Of a stretch of DNA of 64,000 nt, positions 1 through 8,566 are shown one piece after another. The DNA lies in contig NC_020055.1 of the NCBI RefSeq assembly GCF_000331025.1, positions 2,389,370 to 2,453,369 of the forward strand, read 5' to 3'. How positions within the stretch are numbered: position 1 is the first letter of the stretch; the number at the start of each line of letters is the position of its first letter. Under the pieces are notes generated by a model, which was given only the letters and a program-made list of their open reading frames with translations, did not search any database and was not told the DNA's origin. Position numbers and translations under genes: made by a program. This DNA comes from Maridesulfovibrio hydrothermalis AM13 = DSM 14728 (GTDB taxonomy: Bacteria; Desulfobacterota; Desulfovibrionia; Desulfovibrionales; Desulfovibrionaceae).

Positions 1-957
<957 letters not shown>

Positions 958-1038
958 CTTCTCTTCCCTATTAACTATATATTTATAGTTAATAACCAAG
1001 GGGTTCGCACACCCCGAAGTTTTTGACCAAGGAATTTG

Positions 1039-1154
1039 TCCTTGCGACCATTGAGGAGGGGCCACACCCGATCCCATTCCGAACTCGGAAGTTAAGCCCT
1101 CCATCGCCGATGATACTGCTAGGTAGCTAGTGGGAAAGTAGGTCGTCGCAAGGA
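1039..1154 (+). rRNA. rrf: 5S ribosomal RNA
   Basis: The ends pair as the 5S helix I (GTCCTTGCGA with TCGCAAGGAC). The conserved core CCGAACTCGGAAGTTAAG lies at about 1079-1096. The length of about 116 bases is normal for 5S. It lies 80 bases after the 23S end with no tRNA between, and is followed by a T run and a hairpin terminator. The ends could be off by one or two bases. Confidence 0.95.
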
Positions 1155-1182
1155 CTTTTTTTCGCCTAAATAAGGCAAAATG

Positions 1183-1214
1183 AAAAGCCGTTCAACATAC
1201 GTTGGACGGCTTTT
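1183..1214 (+). terminator. rRNA operon terminator hairpin
   Basis: AAAAGCCGTTCAAC and GTTGGACGGCTTTT form a 14-bp stem (one G-U pair) with a loop of four bases. It lies 28 bases after the 5S end and its distal arm ends in TTTT, as expected for an intrinsic terminator of the rRNA transcript. Confidence 0.8.
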
Positions 1215-1269
1215 CTGCGTTCTTGAAAGAGGCATGGATCTTGGGGTAATAGTTTCGAGCACGCCTTGT

Positions 1270-1360
1270 ATAGTCCTTCCGAATTAGGGTGAAGTCTTCC
1301 AGTACGCCTTACCCCATTCCCGAACCATAGTCCTGCCGAATTAAGGTGAAGTCTGCCAGT
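1270..1360. repeat. Two 34-bp imperfect direct repeats, period 57
   Basis: Copy one is at 1270-1303 and copy two at 1327-1360. They share 31 of 34 bases around the core GAATTARGGTGAAGTCT. They fill the gene-free stretch 1215-1469 between the rRNA terminator and the HD-domain gene. No convincing reading frame with a ribosome binding site is seen there. Their function is unknown; candidates are a dispersed intergenic repeat or a remnant of a duplication. Confidence 0.75.
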
Positions 1361-1469
1361 CTTTTTCCTTCCGCCATCGTGGAGTGCTGCCTGTCCCTGC
1401 AAGGCGAGAGCAAACCTGTATAGTTGCTGGTGGTGATGCCAGTTAAAATAATTGGGTTTGATTTCTTGA

Positions 1470-2021
1470 CTATGTCAGGCCGACTTCAGGGGCAACTTCT
1501 TCTATTGCTTTGATTGAAAGTGTGAAGAATTCGTTGATATCAAGCCCTATCTTTTCACATTCTTTGATGATGTCACGGTTTACGCTTGCTGCAAACGCTT
1601 TGGCTTTCATTTTTTTCTTGAGGCTCTTAGCTTTCATACCTTTTATTTTTTCGGGACGTATAAGTGCATTTGCATGGATAAGCCCTGTTATAGTTTCCCC
1701 GCAACGGAGTGCGTAGTCAAATTCTGTCTTAGCTTGCACTCCAGTCATTTCGTTATGCGCTTTAATAGCTTGAATTGCACTATCAGGAAGTTTGCCGTTA
1801 AGCATTTCTGCGGAAACTAGTCCATGCTGCTCAGGTGTTTTGGATGTAGTGCTGTAGTCCAAATCATGAAGTAATCCAGTGATTGACCAAAGCTCAATAT
1901 CTTTTCCCAACTTTTCCGCAAGTGCTCCGAGTACTGCTTCTGACTCAAGGGCATGTTGTATTAGTTTTTCTTCAGGAGTGTTGTCTTGTAATAGTTTAAA
2001 TGCTTCCTTGCGTGATATCAT
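1470..2021 (-). CDS. HD-domain phosphohydrolase-like protein (HDIG type)
   Basis: The 183-residue product carries the HD signature: H23, the pair H52-D53 in LLHDLDYS, and H66 and H89 as further ligand candidates. HD enzymes use divalent metal to hydrolyse phosphoesters, often nucleotides, but the substrate cannot be read from sequence. The protein is soluble, without a signal peptide; a lysine-rich stretch lies near residues 120-140. The start at 2021 is chosen because AGGAGA lies just upstream; an in-frame ATG 14 codons earlier has no such site. It follows the ABC ATPase gene dppF by 57 bases on the same strand and may be cotranscribed with it. Confidence 0.85.
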   Translation of the reverse strand: MISRKEAFKLLQDNTPEEKLIQHALESEAVLGALAEKLGKDIELWSITGLLHDLDYSTTSKTPEQHGLVSAEMLNGKLPDSAIQAIKAHNEMTGVQAKTEFDYALRCGETITGLIHANALIRPEKIKGMKAKSLKKKMKAKAFAASVNRDIIKECEKIGLDINEFFTLSIKAIEEVAPEVGLT

Positions 2022-2078
2022 TCTGTTCTCCTTTTGCTTGTTTGGTGATTGGTCTTTATTCAATGTAAATATTGATAG

Positions 2079-3035
2079 TTAATATAAGTGGCAGTAAACG
2101 GAGTGACCACTTTCTGTCTCAACTAATTCAGGTTTGCTGCTTGAACAGATATCAATAGCTTTAGGGCATCTAGGATTAAATGGACATCCTGATGGCGGGG
2201 AAATAGGATTCGGCATGTCTTCTGGTATATTTATGTTTTCACGTTGCAGGGTCGGGTCTGGAATTGGAACCGCATCAAGTAAAATGCGTGTATATGGATG
2301 TAGCGGATTTTTATAAAGATCTTCTGTCTTCGCGATCTCCATGATTTTTCCCAAATACATTACCGCCACCCGGTCACTAATGTGGCTGACAACTGACAGG
2401 TCATGAGAAATAAATACATAGCTTAATGAAAATTCTTTTTGGATGTTTTTTAATAAGTTGAGAACCTGCGCCTGCACGGATACATCCAATGCTGAAACAG
2501 GCTCGTCGCATACGATAAGGTCTGGATTCATGGCTATGGCTCTCGCTATAGCAACGCGTTGCCTCTGACCACCGGAAAATTCATGGGGATAGCGTTTAGA
2601 GTATTCTGGACGCAGTCCGACTTGGATTAACAATTCCTCAACACGTTTAGTTATTTCTTTTGTTGAGCCGGTTTTGTTTATTCTCATCCCCTCTGAAATA
2701 ATGCTGCCAATACGCTGTCGCGGGTTAAGGGATGAGTATGGATCTTGAAAAACCATTTGAATCATTGTTCCCCGCTGGGAGGTTGACCAATCCTTATATT
2801 CTTTGTCACGGAATAGAAGAGTGCCGGAGTCTGGTGACTCCAGTCCGGTGAGTAATCTGGCAAGGGTAGATTTCCCACAACCTGATTCGCCGACAAGCCC
2901 AAGAGTTTCGCCCCTTATAACTTCAAAGCTTACCCCGTTTACGGCTTTAACAGTCGCTTTTGATAAGGATAAAATGCCACTGCTTACAGGATAGGATTTT
3001 TTAATATCTTTCAGCTTGAGAATATTTTTTTCCAT
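2079..3035 (-). CDS. dppF: Oligopeptide/dipeptide ABC transporter ATPase (DppF/OppF type)
   Basis: This 318-residue ATPase powers peptide (or nickel) import at the inner face of the cytoplasmic membrane. Walker A is GESGCGKST, the signature motif is FSGGQRQR, Walker B is LIVCDEP, and the D-loop SALD and switch histidine (ISHDLS) are present. The C-terminal oligopeptide-transporter extension with CPFNPRCP is also there, typical of DppF/OppF. The gene lies 18 bases after the partner ATPase DppD on the same strand. No permease or substrate-binding gene adjoins the pair, so the transporter served cannot be named; DppF versus OppF is a family-level call. Confidence 0.88.
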   Translation of the reverse strand: MEKNILKLKDIKKSYPVSSGILSLSKATVKAVNGVSFEVIRGETLGLVGESGCGKSTLARLLTGLESPDSGTLLFRDKEYKDWSTSQRGTMIQMVFQDPYSSLNPRQRIGSIISEGMRINKTGSTKEITKRVEELLIQVGLRPEYSKRYPHEFSGGQRQRVAIARAIAMNPDLIVCDEPVSALDVSVQAQVLNLLKNIQKEFSLSYVFISHDLSVVSHISDRVAVMYLGKIMEIAKTEDLYKNPLHPYTRILLDAVPIPDPTLQRENINIPEDMPNPISPPSGCPFNPRCPKAIDICSSSKPELVETESGHSVYCHLY

Positions 3036-3053
3036 TTATTTAATCTCTATTTA

Positions 3054-4016
3054 TTAAGAATGCAGCCAGCAGCGTATTTGCCTGTCATCTTTGTTTTGTA
3101 TTATTGGTTCCTGTTCTTTGCAGCGATCAAAAGCAAATTTACAGCGGGGATGAAAACGGCAACCTCGCGGAAGGTTGCCGAGTGCCGGAACATTTCCCGG
3201 GATGGGAGTAAGTTCAGCGCGGCTGCCAAGTTTTGGAACAGAGGCCAGAAGACCTTTCGTATATGGATGGAGAGGATCTTTGAATATTTCAATAATATTG
3301 GCGCACTCTACCAGTTGTCCCGCATACATTACTGCGACTCTTGAGGCTACTCTGGCAACAACTCCTAAATCATGAGTGATAAGCATAAGTGAGCCGTTCA
3401 TTCTATGTTTCATTTCATCAAGCAGACGTAATATCTGGGCCTGAATTGTTACATCAAGAGCTGTTGTCGGTTCATCTGCGATTAGAATTTCCGGTGAGCA
3501 GGCAAGTGCCATGGCAATCATGACTCGCTGACGCATTCCGCCGCTAAGTTCGTGGGGAAAATTATCAACACGTTTATGCGGATTAGGAATTCCGACTAAT
3601 TTGAGCGCATCTATTGCAGCTTGCCTTGCATCATTTTTATCAAGATTCTTGTGCAGCCTGAGTGTTTCGCCAATTTGATCACCAATTTTGAAAACAGGAT
3701 TGAGTGATGTCATGGGTTCCTGAAAAATCATTGAAAGTTGATTGCCTCTGATTTTTTGTAATTGTTTTTTAGAGAACTGTACAAGATCTTGCCCTTGATA
3801 AATCACTTGTCCGGAAGTAATTCTGCCCGGAGGATCTGGGATAAGACCCATTACTGATAAAGATAGGACGGTCTTTCCGCAGCCGGATTCACCTACGATT
3901 GCTAAAGTTTCTCCTTGCCCTAAGTCGAGACTCGCATTATCCACAGCTTTGATGACTCCGGTTGGAGTTGCAAAAGATGTGGTCAGATTCTTTATTTCTA
4001 ATATTGTTGTGGTCAT
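3054..4016 (-). CDS. dppD: Oligopeptide/dipeptide ABC transporter ATPase (DppD/OppD type)
   Basis: The 320-residue partner of the downstream DppF has Walker A GESGCGKT, signature LSGGMRQR, Walker B ILIADEPTTALD and switch HDLG. The C-terminal CRFHPRCKFAFDRC segment resembles the region that in some DppD proteins binds a [4Fe-4S] cluster. It is the first gene of the dppD-dppF (and perhaps HD protein) unit and is divergent from trmFO across a 160-bp gap that should contain both promoters. No dppBC permease genes precede it, which is unusual. The start ATG at 4016 is the first residue consistent with family alignments. Confidence 0.88.
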   Translation of the reverse strand: MTTTILEIKNLTTSFATPTGVIKAVDNASLDLGQGETLAIVGESGCGKTVLSLSVMGLIPDPPGRITSGQVIYQGQDLVQFSKKQLQKIRGNQLSMIFQEPMTSLNPVFKIGDQIGETLRLHKNLDKNDARQAAIDALKLVGIPNPHKRVDNFPHELSGGMRQRVMIAMALACSPEILIADEPTTALDVTIQAQILRLLDEMKHRMNGSLMLITHDLGVVARVASRVAVMYAGQLVECANIIEIFKDPLHPYTKGLLASVPKLGSRAELTPIPGNVPALGNLPRGCRFHPRCKFAFDRCKEQEPIIQNKDDRQIRCWLHS

Positions 4017-4176
4017 GAATGAAGATATGCCTGTATTTTAAAAATTTTTACTGCCAGACTGAATAAAGCCGTATGACAGGGATCAGTTAGTAAGCTGGTT
4101 TGTCCGGTTTTTTGTTTCTTCAGTAAAGTAGTAATTGAGATAACTTAAAAATTCAATCGACTTTGGAGTACGTTAA

Positions 4177-5496
4177 GTGGATAAAATTGCTGTGATCGGT
4201 GGAGGGCTGGCTGGTTGTGAATGTGCAATGCAGCTGGCTAAGGCTGAGGTTCCGGTTTTTCTATATGAGATGAAACCTGAAAAATATTCTGATGTGCACC
4301 ATCTGCCCGGTCTGGCCGAACTGGTTTGTTCTAATTCTTTGCGCTCCGGTGAACTGAATACTGCTGTTGGAGTTCTCAAAAAAGAGATGGAATCTCTTGA
4401 TTCGGTTATTATGAAAGCTGCTTTGCAAGCCAAGGTTCCTGCCGGCTCTGCTCTTGCGGTGGATCGCGAAGTTTTTTCAGAGCTTGTTACTAAAATGGTT
4501 GATGAGAATAAATTTGTTACCATCGTTCATAAAGAAATAGTATCTCTTGATGATCCAGAACTTGCTGATTTCTCCAAAATAGTTGTCTGCGCAGGCCCCT
4601 TGGCATCTGAAGGTCTGGCCGAAAGTTTAATGGATAAAATTGGCGAGCAGCGTCTATATTTTTATGATGCTATTGCACCTATTGTAAGTCGGGAATCAGT
4701 TGATATGAATATTGCTTTCTTCGGTTCTCGCTATAAGCCTGAAGATGACGACTATTTAAATTGTCCAATGACCGAAGAACAATATTTTACCTTTCTTGAA
4801 GAGTTGAAAAAAGGTGAGCGGGTAGTGCCTCGTGAGTTTGAAAAAGAAATTCATTTTGAAGGTTGCCTTCCAATTGAGGAAATGGCTGACCGGGGTGACA
4901 AGACGTTGTCTTTCGGTCCCCTCAAACCCGTTGGACTTATCGATCCCAGAACGAATGAGCAGGCTTATGCTGTAGTTCAACTGCGCGCCGAAAATAAGGA
5001 TAGAACAGCTTTTAATCTTGTAGGTTTTCAGACTAAGCTTAAATATCCGGAACAGAAAAGAATTTTCCGCATGATCCCCGGGCTTGAGGATGTAGAATTT
5101 TTACGGATGGGGTCAATACATCGTAATACATATGTCAACGCGCCTGAGGTGCTAAATGATGATCTGGCCCTTAACGTTGATTCCCGTATCCACCTTGCCG
5201 GGCAGATAACAGGTGTTGAAGGATATCTCGAATCTGCTGCTTGCGGGCTATGGGTTGGACTGCTGCTGGCTGAACAGGCCAAGGGGCGGACTTTGCCAAA
5301 GCCTCCTGCTGAAACTTCTATAGGAGCATTACTTGGGCATTTGCGGGAGAAAAAAAAGAATTTTCAGCCTTCGAATGTTCAATTCGGACTCATGCCTGCT
5401 TTAAATAAACGTGCCAATAAAAGGGTTCGCAAAGAACTCTACGGGAAGCGGGCTATGGAATTATTCGATGCATGGCATTTAGAAAATTTTAAATAA
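4177..5496 (+). CDS. trmFO: tRNA uracil-5 methyltransferase, folate/FAD dependent
   Basis: TrmFO makes 5-methyluridine at position 54 of the tRNA T-loop using methylenetetrahydrofolate and FADH2. The 439-residue protein opens with the FAD-binding motif VIGGGLAGCECA. It also has ELVCSNSLRS, the family segment RGDKTLSFGPLKPVGL and the C-terminal FAD motif LAGQITGVEGYLESAA. The start is GTG at 4177, preceded at eight bases by TGGAG. It is a single-gene unit ending at a bidirectional terminator shared with dapA. It is related to MnmG, which lies at 14269-16152; the shorter length and folate-type motifs separate the two. Confidence 0.96.
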   Translation: MDKIAVIGGGLAGCECAMQLAKAEVPVFLYEMKPEKYSDVHHLPGLAELVCSNSLRSGELNTAVGVLKKEMESLDSVIMKAALQAKVPAGSALAVDREVFSELVTKMVDENKFVTIVHKEIVSLDDPELADFSKIVVCAGPLASEGLAESLMDKIGEQRLYFYDAIAPIVSRESVDMNIAFFGSRYKPEDDDYLNCPMTEEQYFTFLEELKKGERVVPREFEKEIHFEGCLPIEEMADRGDKTLSFGPLKPVGLIDPRTNEQAYAVVQLRAENKDRTAFNLVGFQTKLKYPEQKRIFRMIPGLEDVEFLRMGSIHRNTYVNAPEVLNDDLALNVDSRIHLAGQITGVEGYLESAACGLWVGLLLAEQAKGRTLPKPPAETSIGALLGHLREKKKNFQPSNVQFGLMPALNKRANKRVRKELYGKRAMELFDAWHLENFK

Positions 5497-5513
5497 ATTT
5501 GTTTTTAAATAAA

Positions 5514-5544
5514 GAAAGCCCCTGCATAGTATGCAGGGGCTTTC
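5514..5544. terminator. Bidirectional terminator between trmFO and dapA
   Basis: GAAAGCCCCTGCAT and ATGCAGGGGCTTTC form a perfect 14-bp stem with a 3-base loop. A-rich sequence lies before it and T-rich after it. It sits between convergent genes and can serve both. Confidence 0.88.
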
Positions 5545-5563
5545 TCTTGATATGAATGGTCAG

Positions 5564-6442
5564 CTAAATAATACCGTTTTCTTTGAGAACCGTTTTGAGC
5601 TTAATTTCATTATCGCTCATGAGCGGTACTATCGGTAGTCTGAAGGATGCTTCAAGTTTGCCCATCATTCCGAGTGATGTTTTTACCGGAATTGGGTTGG
5701 TTTCCATGAACATTGCTCTGTTAAGCGGCTGCATTTTGTAGTGCAGTTCTTTAGCTTTGGCTATGTCGCCAGCTTTAAATGCTGCGCACATGTCAGACAT
5801 CATTTTAGGGGCAATATTAGATACAACAGATATTACGCCATGCCCGCCAATGGACATAAGCGGTAATACTGTGAAGTCGTCGCCCGAAAATATTACGAAT
5901 CCTTCAGGGCATTGCTCAATGACATCGGAGCACTGAATAAGGTTTGCAGTTGCTTCCTTTATGCCGACAACATCCGGGACTTCATTTGCAATCATGGCCA
6001 CGGTTTCGGGCAGGGCATTCAGTCCTGTTCTTCCGGGGACATTATAAAGAATGAAAGGCATGGATGCTTCTGCTGAAAGAGCTTTAAAATGGGCAAGCAA
6101 TCCTGCAGGAGTCGGTTTATTATAGTATGGTGTAATCTGGAGGGTGGCATCTGCGCCTGCCTGTTTAGCAAGCTGAGTCAGGTTTACGGCTTCTTTAGTA
6201 TTGTTTGAACCCGCGCCGGCGATGACCGGGACACGTCCCTTGGCCTGCTCGACACAGATTCTAATAACCTCACCTTGTTCGTCATGGGTCATTGTAGCCG
6301 CTTCACCGGTCGTTCCGCACGGGACAAGACCGTTGATTCCTTGTTCAATCTGCCATTCGATCAGTTCACGGTATGCGTCCTGATCAATCTCTCCGTTCTT
6401 GAACGGAGTGACCAGAGCAGTGAATGCTCCTTGGAAAGTCAT
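5564..6442 (-). CDS. dapA: 4-hydroxy-tetrahydrodipicolinate synthase
   Basis: DapA condenses pyruvate with aspartate semialdehyde at the entry to lysine and diaminopimelate synthesis. The 292-residue TIM-barrel has the Schiff-base lysine K162 (VVGIKEAT), Y133 in ILYNVPGRTG and T44-T45 in PCGTTGE. Length and numbering match E. coli DapA within one residue. GAGGC lies seven bases before the ATG. It is the last gene of the long minus-strand run and starts 20 bases after the UshA-like selenoprotein gene, so the two are probably cotranscribed. Confidence 0.96.
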   Translation of the reverse strand: MTFQGAFTALVTPFKNGEIDQDAYRELIEWQIEQGINGLVPCGTTGEAATMTHDEQGEVIRICVEQAKGRVPVIAGAGSNNTKEAVNLTQLAKQAGADATLQITPYYNKPTPAGLLAHFKALSAEASMPFILYNVPGRTGLNALPETVAMIANEVPDVVGIKEATANLIQCSDVIEQCPEGFVIFSGDDFTVLPLMSIGGHGVISVVSNIAPKMMSDMCAAFKAGDIAKAKELHYKMQPLNRAMFMETNPIPVKTSLGMMGKLEASFRLPIVPLMSDNEIKLKTVLKENGII

Positions 6443-6462
6443 TTCTTTGCCTCCAAATTTAC

Positions 6463-7356
6463 CTATTTCTTTTCGTCCGTAATACCACTAAGCAGCTTTG
6501 CGACTTCAGGTTCCTCGCGAACCTTGATCAGCAGTGTTTGCAGAAACCATTTGATGTTTTTGCCGGACGTCCATTTGAAGTCTGGACTTCTGGCAGGAAA
6601 CTGTAAAATGTCAATTCTGCTTACTGCTTTTCCGGTAGGGTAGCTGCGAACCCATAAAGTCTTACCATTTGCGGCAAGGCTTCCGGTCATCCCCGGGCCG
6701 TCTCCGCTACCCAGAAGTAAATCAGGAGGAGTCTCAGCTATAGCCGGAGAAGCGAGAAATCTTTTTTCTCTAAAATAACTCCAGGGACTAAGGGCGATAA
6801 CTATATCAGCCTTGCTCCTGCTCTCTTTAAATATTGCCGCACTTTCGCTTAGCAAATCATCAGAAATATGATCAGACCCTTTTTCTAAATATGGAAGAAT
6901 AATGATTGCCGCTTTTTTACCGTTTTTAAGAGGCTTGGTGACAATTTTAAAATTCTTACAATTAATCCAGTTTTGCGGAATCCCAAGGGGGCCTTTTTGC
7001 AAAAACTGAAATTCAGCAGGGCTGATAATACCTAAATCATAATTGATGATTTGGAAAGCTTCAGTGAGCGCATTTCTTTTTTTATCGGATAGTTCTTCGC
7101 CGGAAGTGGGAAGAAATTCATATGCACCGCCAAGCAGAAGTACGTCCTGCTTCATTGCCTGTCTTAAATCCTGAAGATAACCAGCCCGCCGGGCCAGTCC
7201 GCCAATGGTCTTGTTTCCTCAGGTGGGGCAGGGGTTGACTGTCCCGAAGGTATTGGCAGTGTTTGCAATAGACAATAGTACATCCTTGCCAGCGTGAACA
7301 CTCATTGGTGTCCCTACACTGGCAAGGATAAGAAAAACAAATATGAAAAACCGCAT
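6463..7356 (-). CDS. Exported UshA/5'-nucleotidase-like protein, probable selenoprotein (in-frame TGA)
   Basis: Read through the TGA at 7219-7221 as selenocysteine, the frame gives 297 residues. Residues 1-22 form a signal peptide (hydrophobic core from F3, cleavage likely after VHA). A C43-P-T-Sec46 motif follows, then the GGLARRA segment typical of UshA-type 5'-nucleotidases. The ATG at 7354-7356 overlaps the HU stop codon as TAATG. A hairpin starts about 10 bases after the TGA. A conventional call would start at M68 (7155) and lose the export signal and redox motif. The usual metallophosphoesterase ligands appear replaced (IANTANTFG, LLLGGAYEF, GIISPAEF), so nucleotidase activity is doubtful; a periplasmic thiol/selenol redox role is an inference. 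The alternative is a nonsense mutation in a Cys or Trp codon. Confidence 0.8.
7179..7221 (-). promoter_or_regulatory. Sec UGA codon and candidate bacterial SECIS hairpin
   Basis: The UGA occupies 7221-7219. Downstream on the minus strand GACCA (7210-7206) pairs with TGGTT (7183-7179, one G-U). GGC (7203-7201) pairs with GCC (7194-7192) around the apical loop GGACTG. The loop begins 18 bases after the UGA and has G in its first two positions. E. coli fdhF has 17 bases between its UGA and SECIS loop. The internal loop is asymmetric, so the fold is plausible but not ideal. Confidence 0.6.
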
Positions 7357-7631
7357 TAAGCGTTCAAATATTCCTTGAGTTCCTTACCGGGACGGAAAAA
7401 CGGTAATTTTTTAGGAGTAACAGAAACTACGTCCCCTGTTTTGGGGTTTCGTCCGGTGTAGCCTTTGTATTCTTTCATCTTAAAGCTGCCGAATCCTCTG
7501 ATTTCAACCCGGTCGCCGCGAACAAGCGCTTCTTTAATAGAATCAACAAATGCATCTACGATTTCGGCTGAATCATCAACATGAAGTCCTTTTTCTTCCG
7601 CAAGACTCTTAATCAGTTCGCTTTTGTTCAT
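7356..7631 (-). CDS. hup: HU/IHF-family DNA-binding protein
   Basis: The 91-residue protein is a nucleoid-associated dimer subunit that bends DNA. It shows the family pattern: two N-terminal helices, VEIRGFGSFKMKEY, the DNA-binding arm with GRNPKTGD (residues 60-67), and FFRPGKELK at the end. GGAGA precedes the ATG at 7631. The stop codon overlaps the start of the downstream selenoprotein gene as TAATG, suggesting translational coupling. A second HU-type gene lies at 22976-23248, so paralogues coexist. The HU-versus-IHF choice is uncertain. Confidence 0.93.
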   Translation of the reverse strand: MNKSELIKSLAEEKGLHVDDSAEIVDAFVDSIKEALVRGDRVEIRGFGSFKMKEYKGYTGRNPKTGDVVSVTPKKLPFFRPGKELKEYLNA

Positions 7632-7697
7632 TGTCTTCTCCCACGTCGTGTTGAGTGTGGCAAGCTAGTGTTTTTACCATTACCAATACAAGCATGC

Positions 7698-7716
7698 CGA
7701 AAAGTTACCCTTTTCG
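7698..7716. other. Hairpin between the FlhG-like gene and HU
   Basis: CGAAAAG and CTTTTCG form a perfect 7-bp stem with a 5-base loop, 10 bases past the stop of the FlhG-like gene in the 95-bp gap before HU. There is no clear T run, so it may be a weak terminator or a processing and stability element. HU probably has its own promoter in this gap. Confidence 0.4.
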
Positions 7717-7726
7717 TCAAGTAGAA

Positions 7727-8551
7727 TTAGTCGGCCAGTGCAGGAAATTTTTTCATGACAGGTTTTTCGCCCAGTTTGCCCATATTTTCCATACGCGTCT
7801 TTTGTATTTTAACAGCAATATTAAGGATATCGCGGCTTGCATCAGACTTGGGGGCGAACTTGAGAAATGGAATCTGTCGTCTAACTGCTTCAGTTACGGA
7901 TGGATCATAGCGTACAAAACCCATATTTTTCAACCTAATATTCAGAAATTTTTCGCATGCCATGTTCAGGCGGTCAAAAGTATCCTTTGCTTCTTTGGAA
8001 TTTGCGGCCTGATTGACAATAATATTGAAGTCGCTGACATTGTGATTAGAGTGCAGAACTTTGATAAGCGCGTAACTGTCTGTAAGCGAGGTTGGTTCAG
8101 GGGTTATTACAACTATTCTCATTTGAGTCATGGCGGCAAAGGAAAGAACTGTGCCGTTGATTCCTGCGCCCAGATCAAGGACCAGAAATTGATATCTGCC
8201 GACAAGCTTGGTTAATTTGCTAAATAGCATTTCCTGCATGTCTTCATCCATTTCAACCAGTTCCGGTACACCGGATGCCGCGGGAAGAATATCAAACTTT
8301 CTGCCTTCTTCGATGGGAATGACAATGTCAGAGGGTTTTGCGTCGCTGAGCAGGATGTCCTGCATATTATTTTCCGGAGAGATACCGAGCAGTACGTCAA
8401 GGTTGGCAAGGCCCAGATCACAGTCCATAAGCAGTACACTGTTACCGCCGATGTTGAGTGCATAGGAAAGATTTAAGGACAGGTTGGTTTTTCCCACTCC
8501 GCCCTTGCCGCTCATAATTGCAAGGCTCATAGTTTTATTTGCGTTAATCAT
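7727..8551 (-). CDS. MinD/ParA-family ATPase, FlhG (YlxH)-like
   Basis: The 274-residue ATPase has the deviant Walker A motif SGKGGVGKTN at residues 14-23. Walker A' (LLMDCDLGLANLDVLLG) and Walker B (FLVLDLGAGI) follow. The DLGLANLD wording and length match FlhG/YlxH, which sets flagellar number and placement, rather than chromosomal ParA. It follows a diguanylate cyclase gene by 15 bases on the same strand, which fits a surface or motility-control context. No flagellar genes adjoin, so FlhG is a family-level inference. The basic C-terminus could act as a membrane-targeting segment. Confidence 0.82.
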   Translation of the reverse strand: MINANKTMSLAIMSGKGGVGKTNLSLNLSYALNIGGNSVLLMDCDLGLANLDVLLGISPENNMQDILLSDAKPSDIVIPIEEGRKFDILPAASGVPELVEMDEDMQEMLFSKLTKLVGRYQFLVLDLGAGINGTVLSFAAMTQMRIVVITPEPTSLTDSYALIKVLHSNHNVSDFNIIVNQAANSKEAKDTFDRLNMACEKFLNIRLKNMGFVRYDPSVTEAVRRQIPFLKFAPKSDASRDILNIAVKIQKTRMENMGKLGEKPVMKKFPALAD

Positions 8552-8566
8552 GATATATCTGATCCT

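Noticed and set aside
1156-1469. CRISPR array
   Set aside because: Only two imperfect copies, a spacing too short for a spacer (23 bases) and no cas genes.
4177-5496. trmFO as a second mnmG (gidA) gene
   Set aside because: At 439 residues it is too short, and it carries TrmFO-specific segments; true mnmG is at 14269-16152.
6463-7155. Simple 230-residue gene starting at M68 of the UshA-like protein
   Set aside because: It would lack a signal peptide and the GGLARRA motif, leave 200 bp of coding-like sequence unexplained, and ignore the TAATG overlap with HU.
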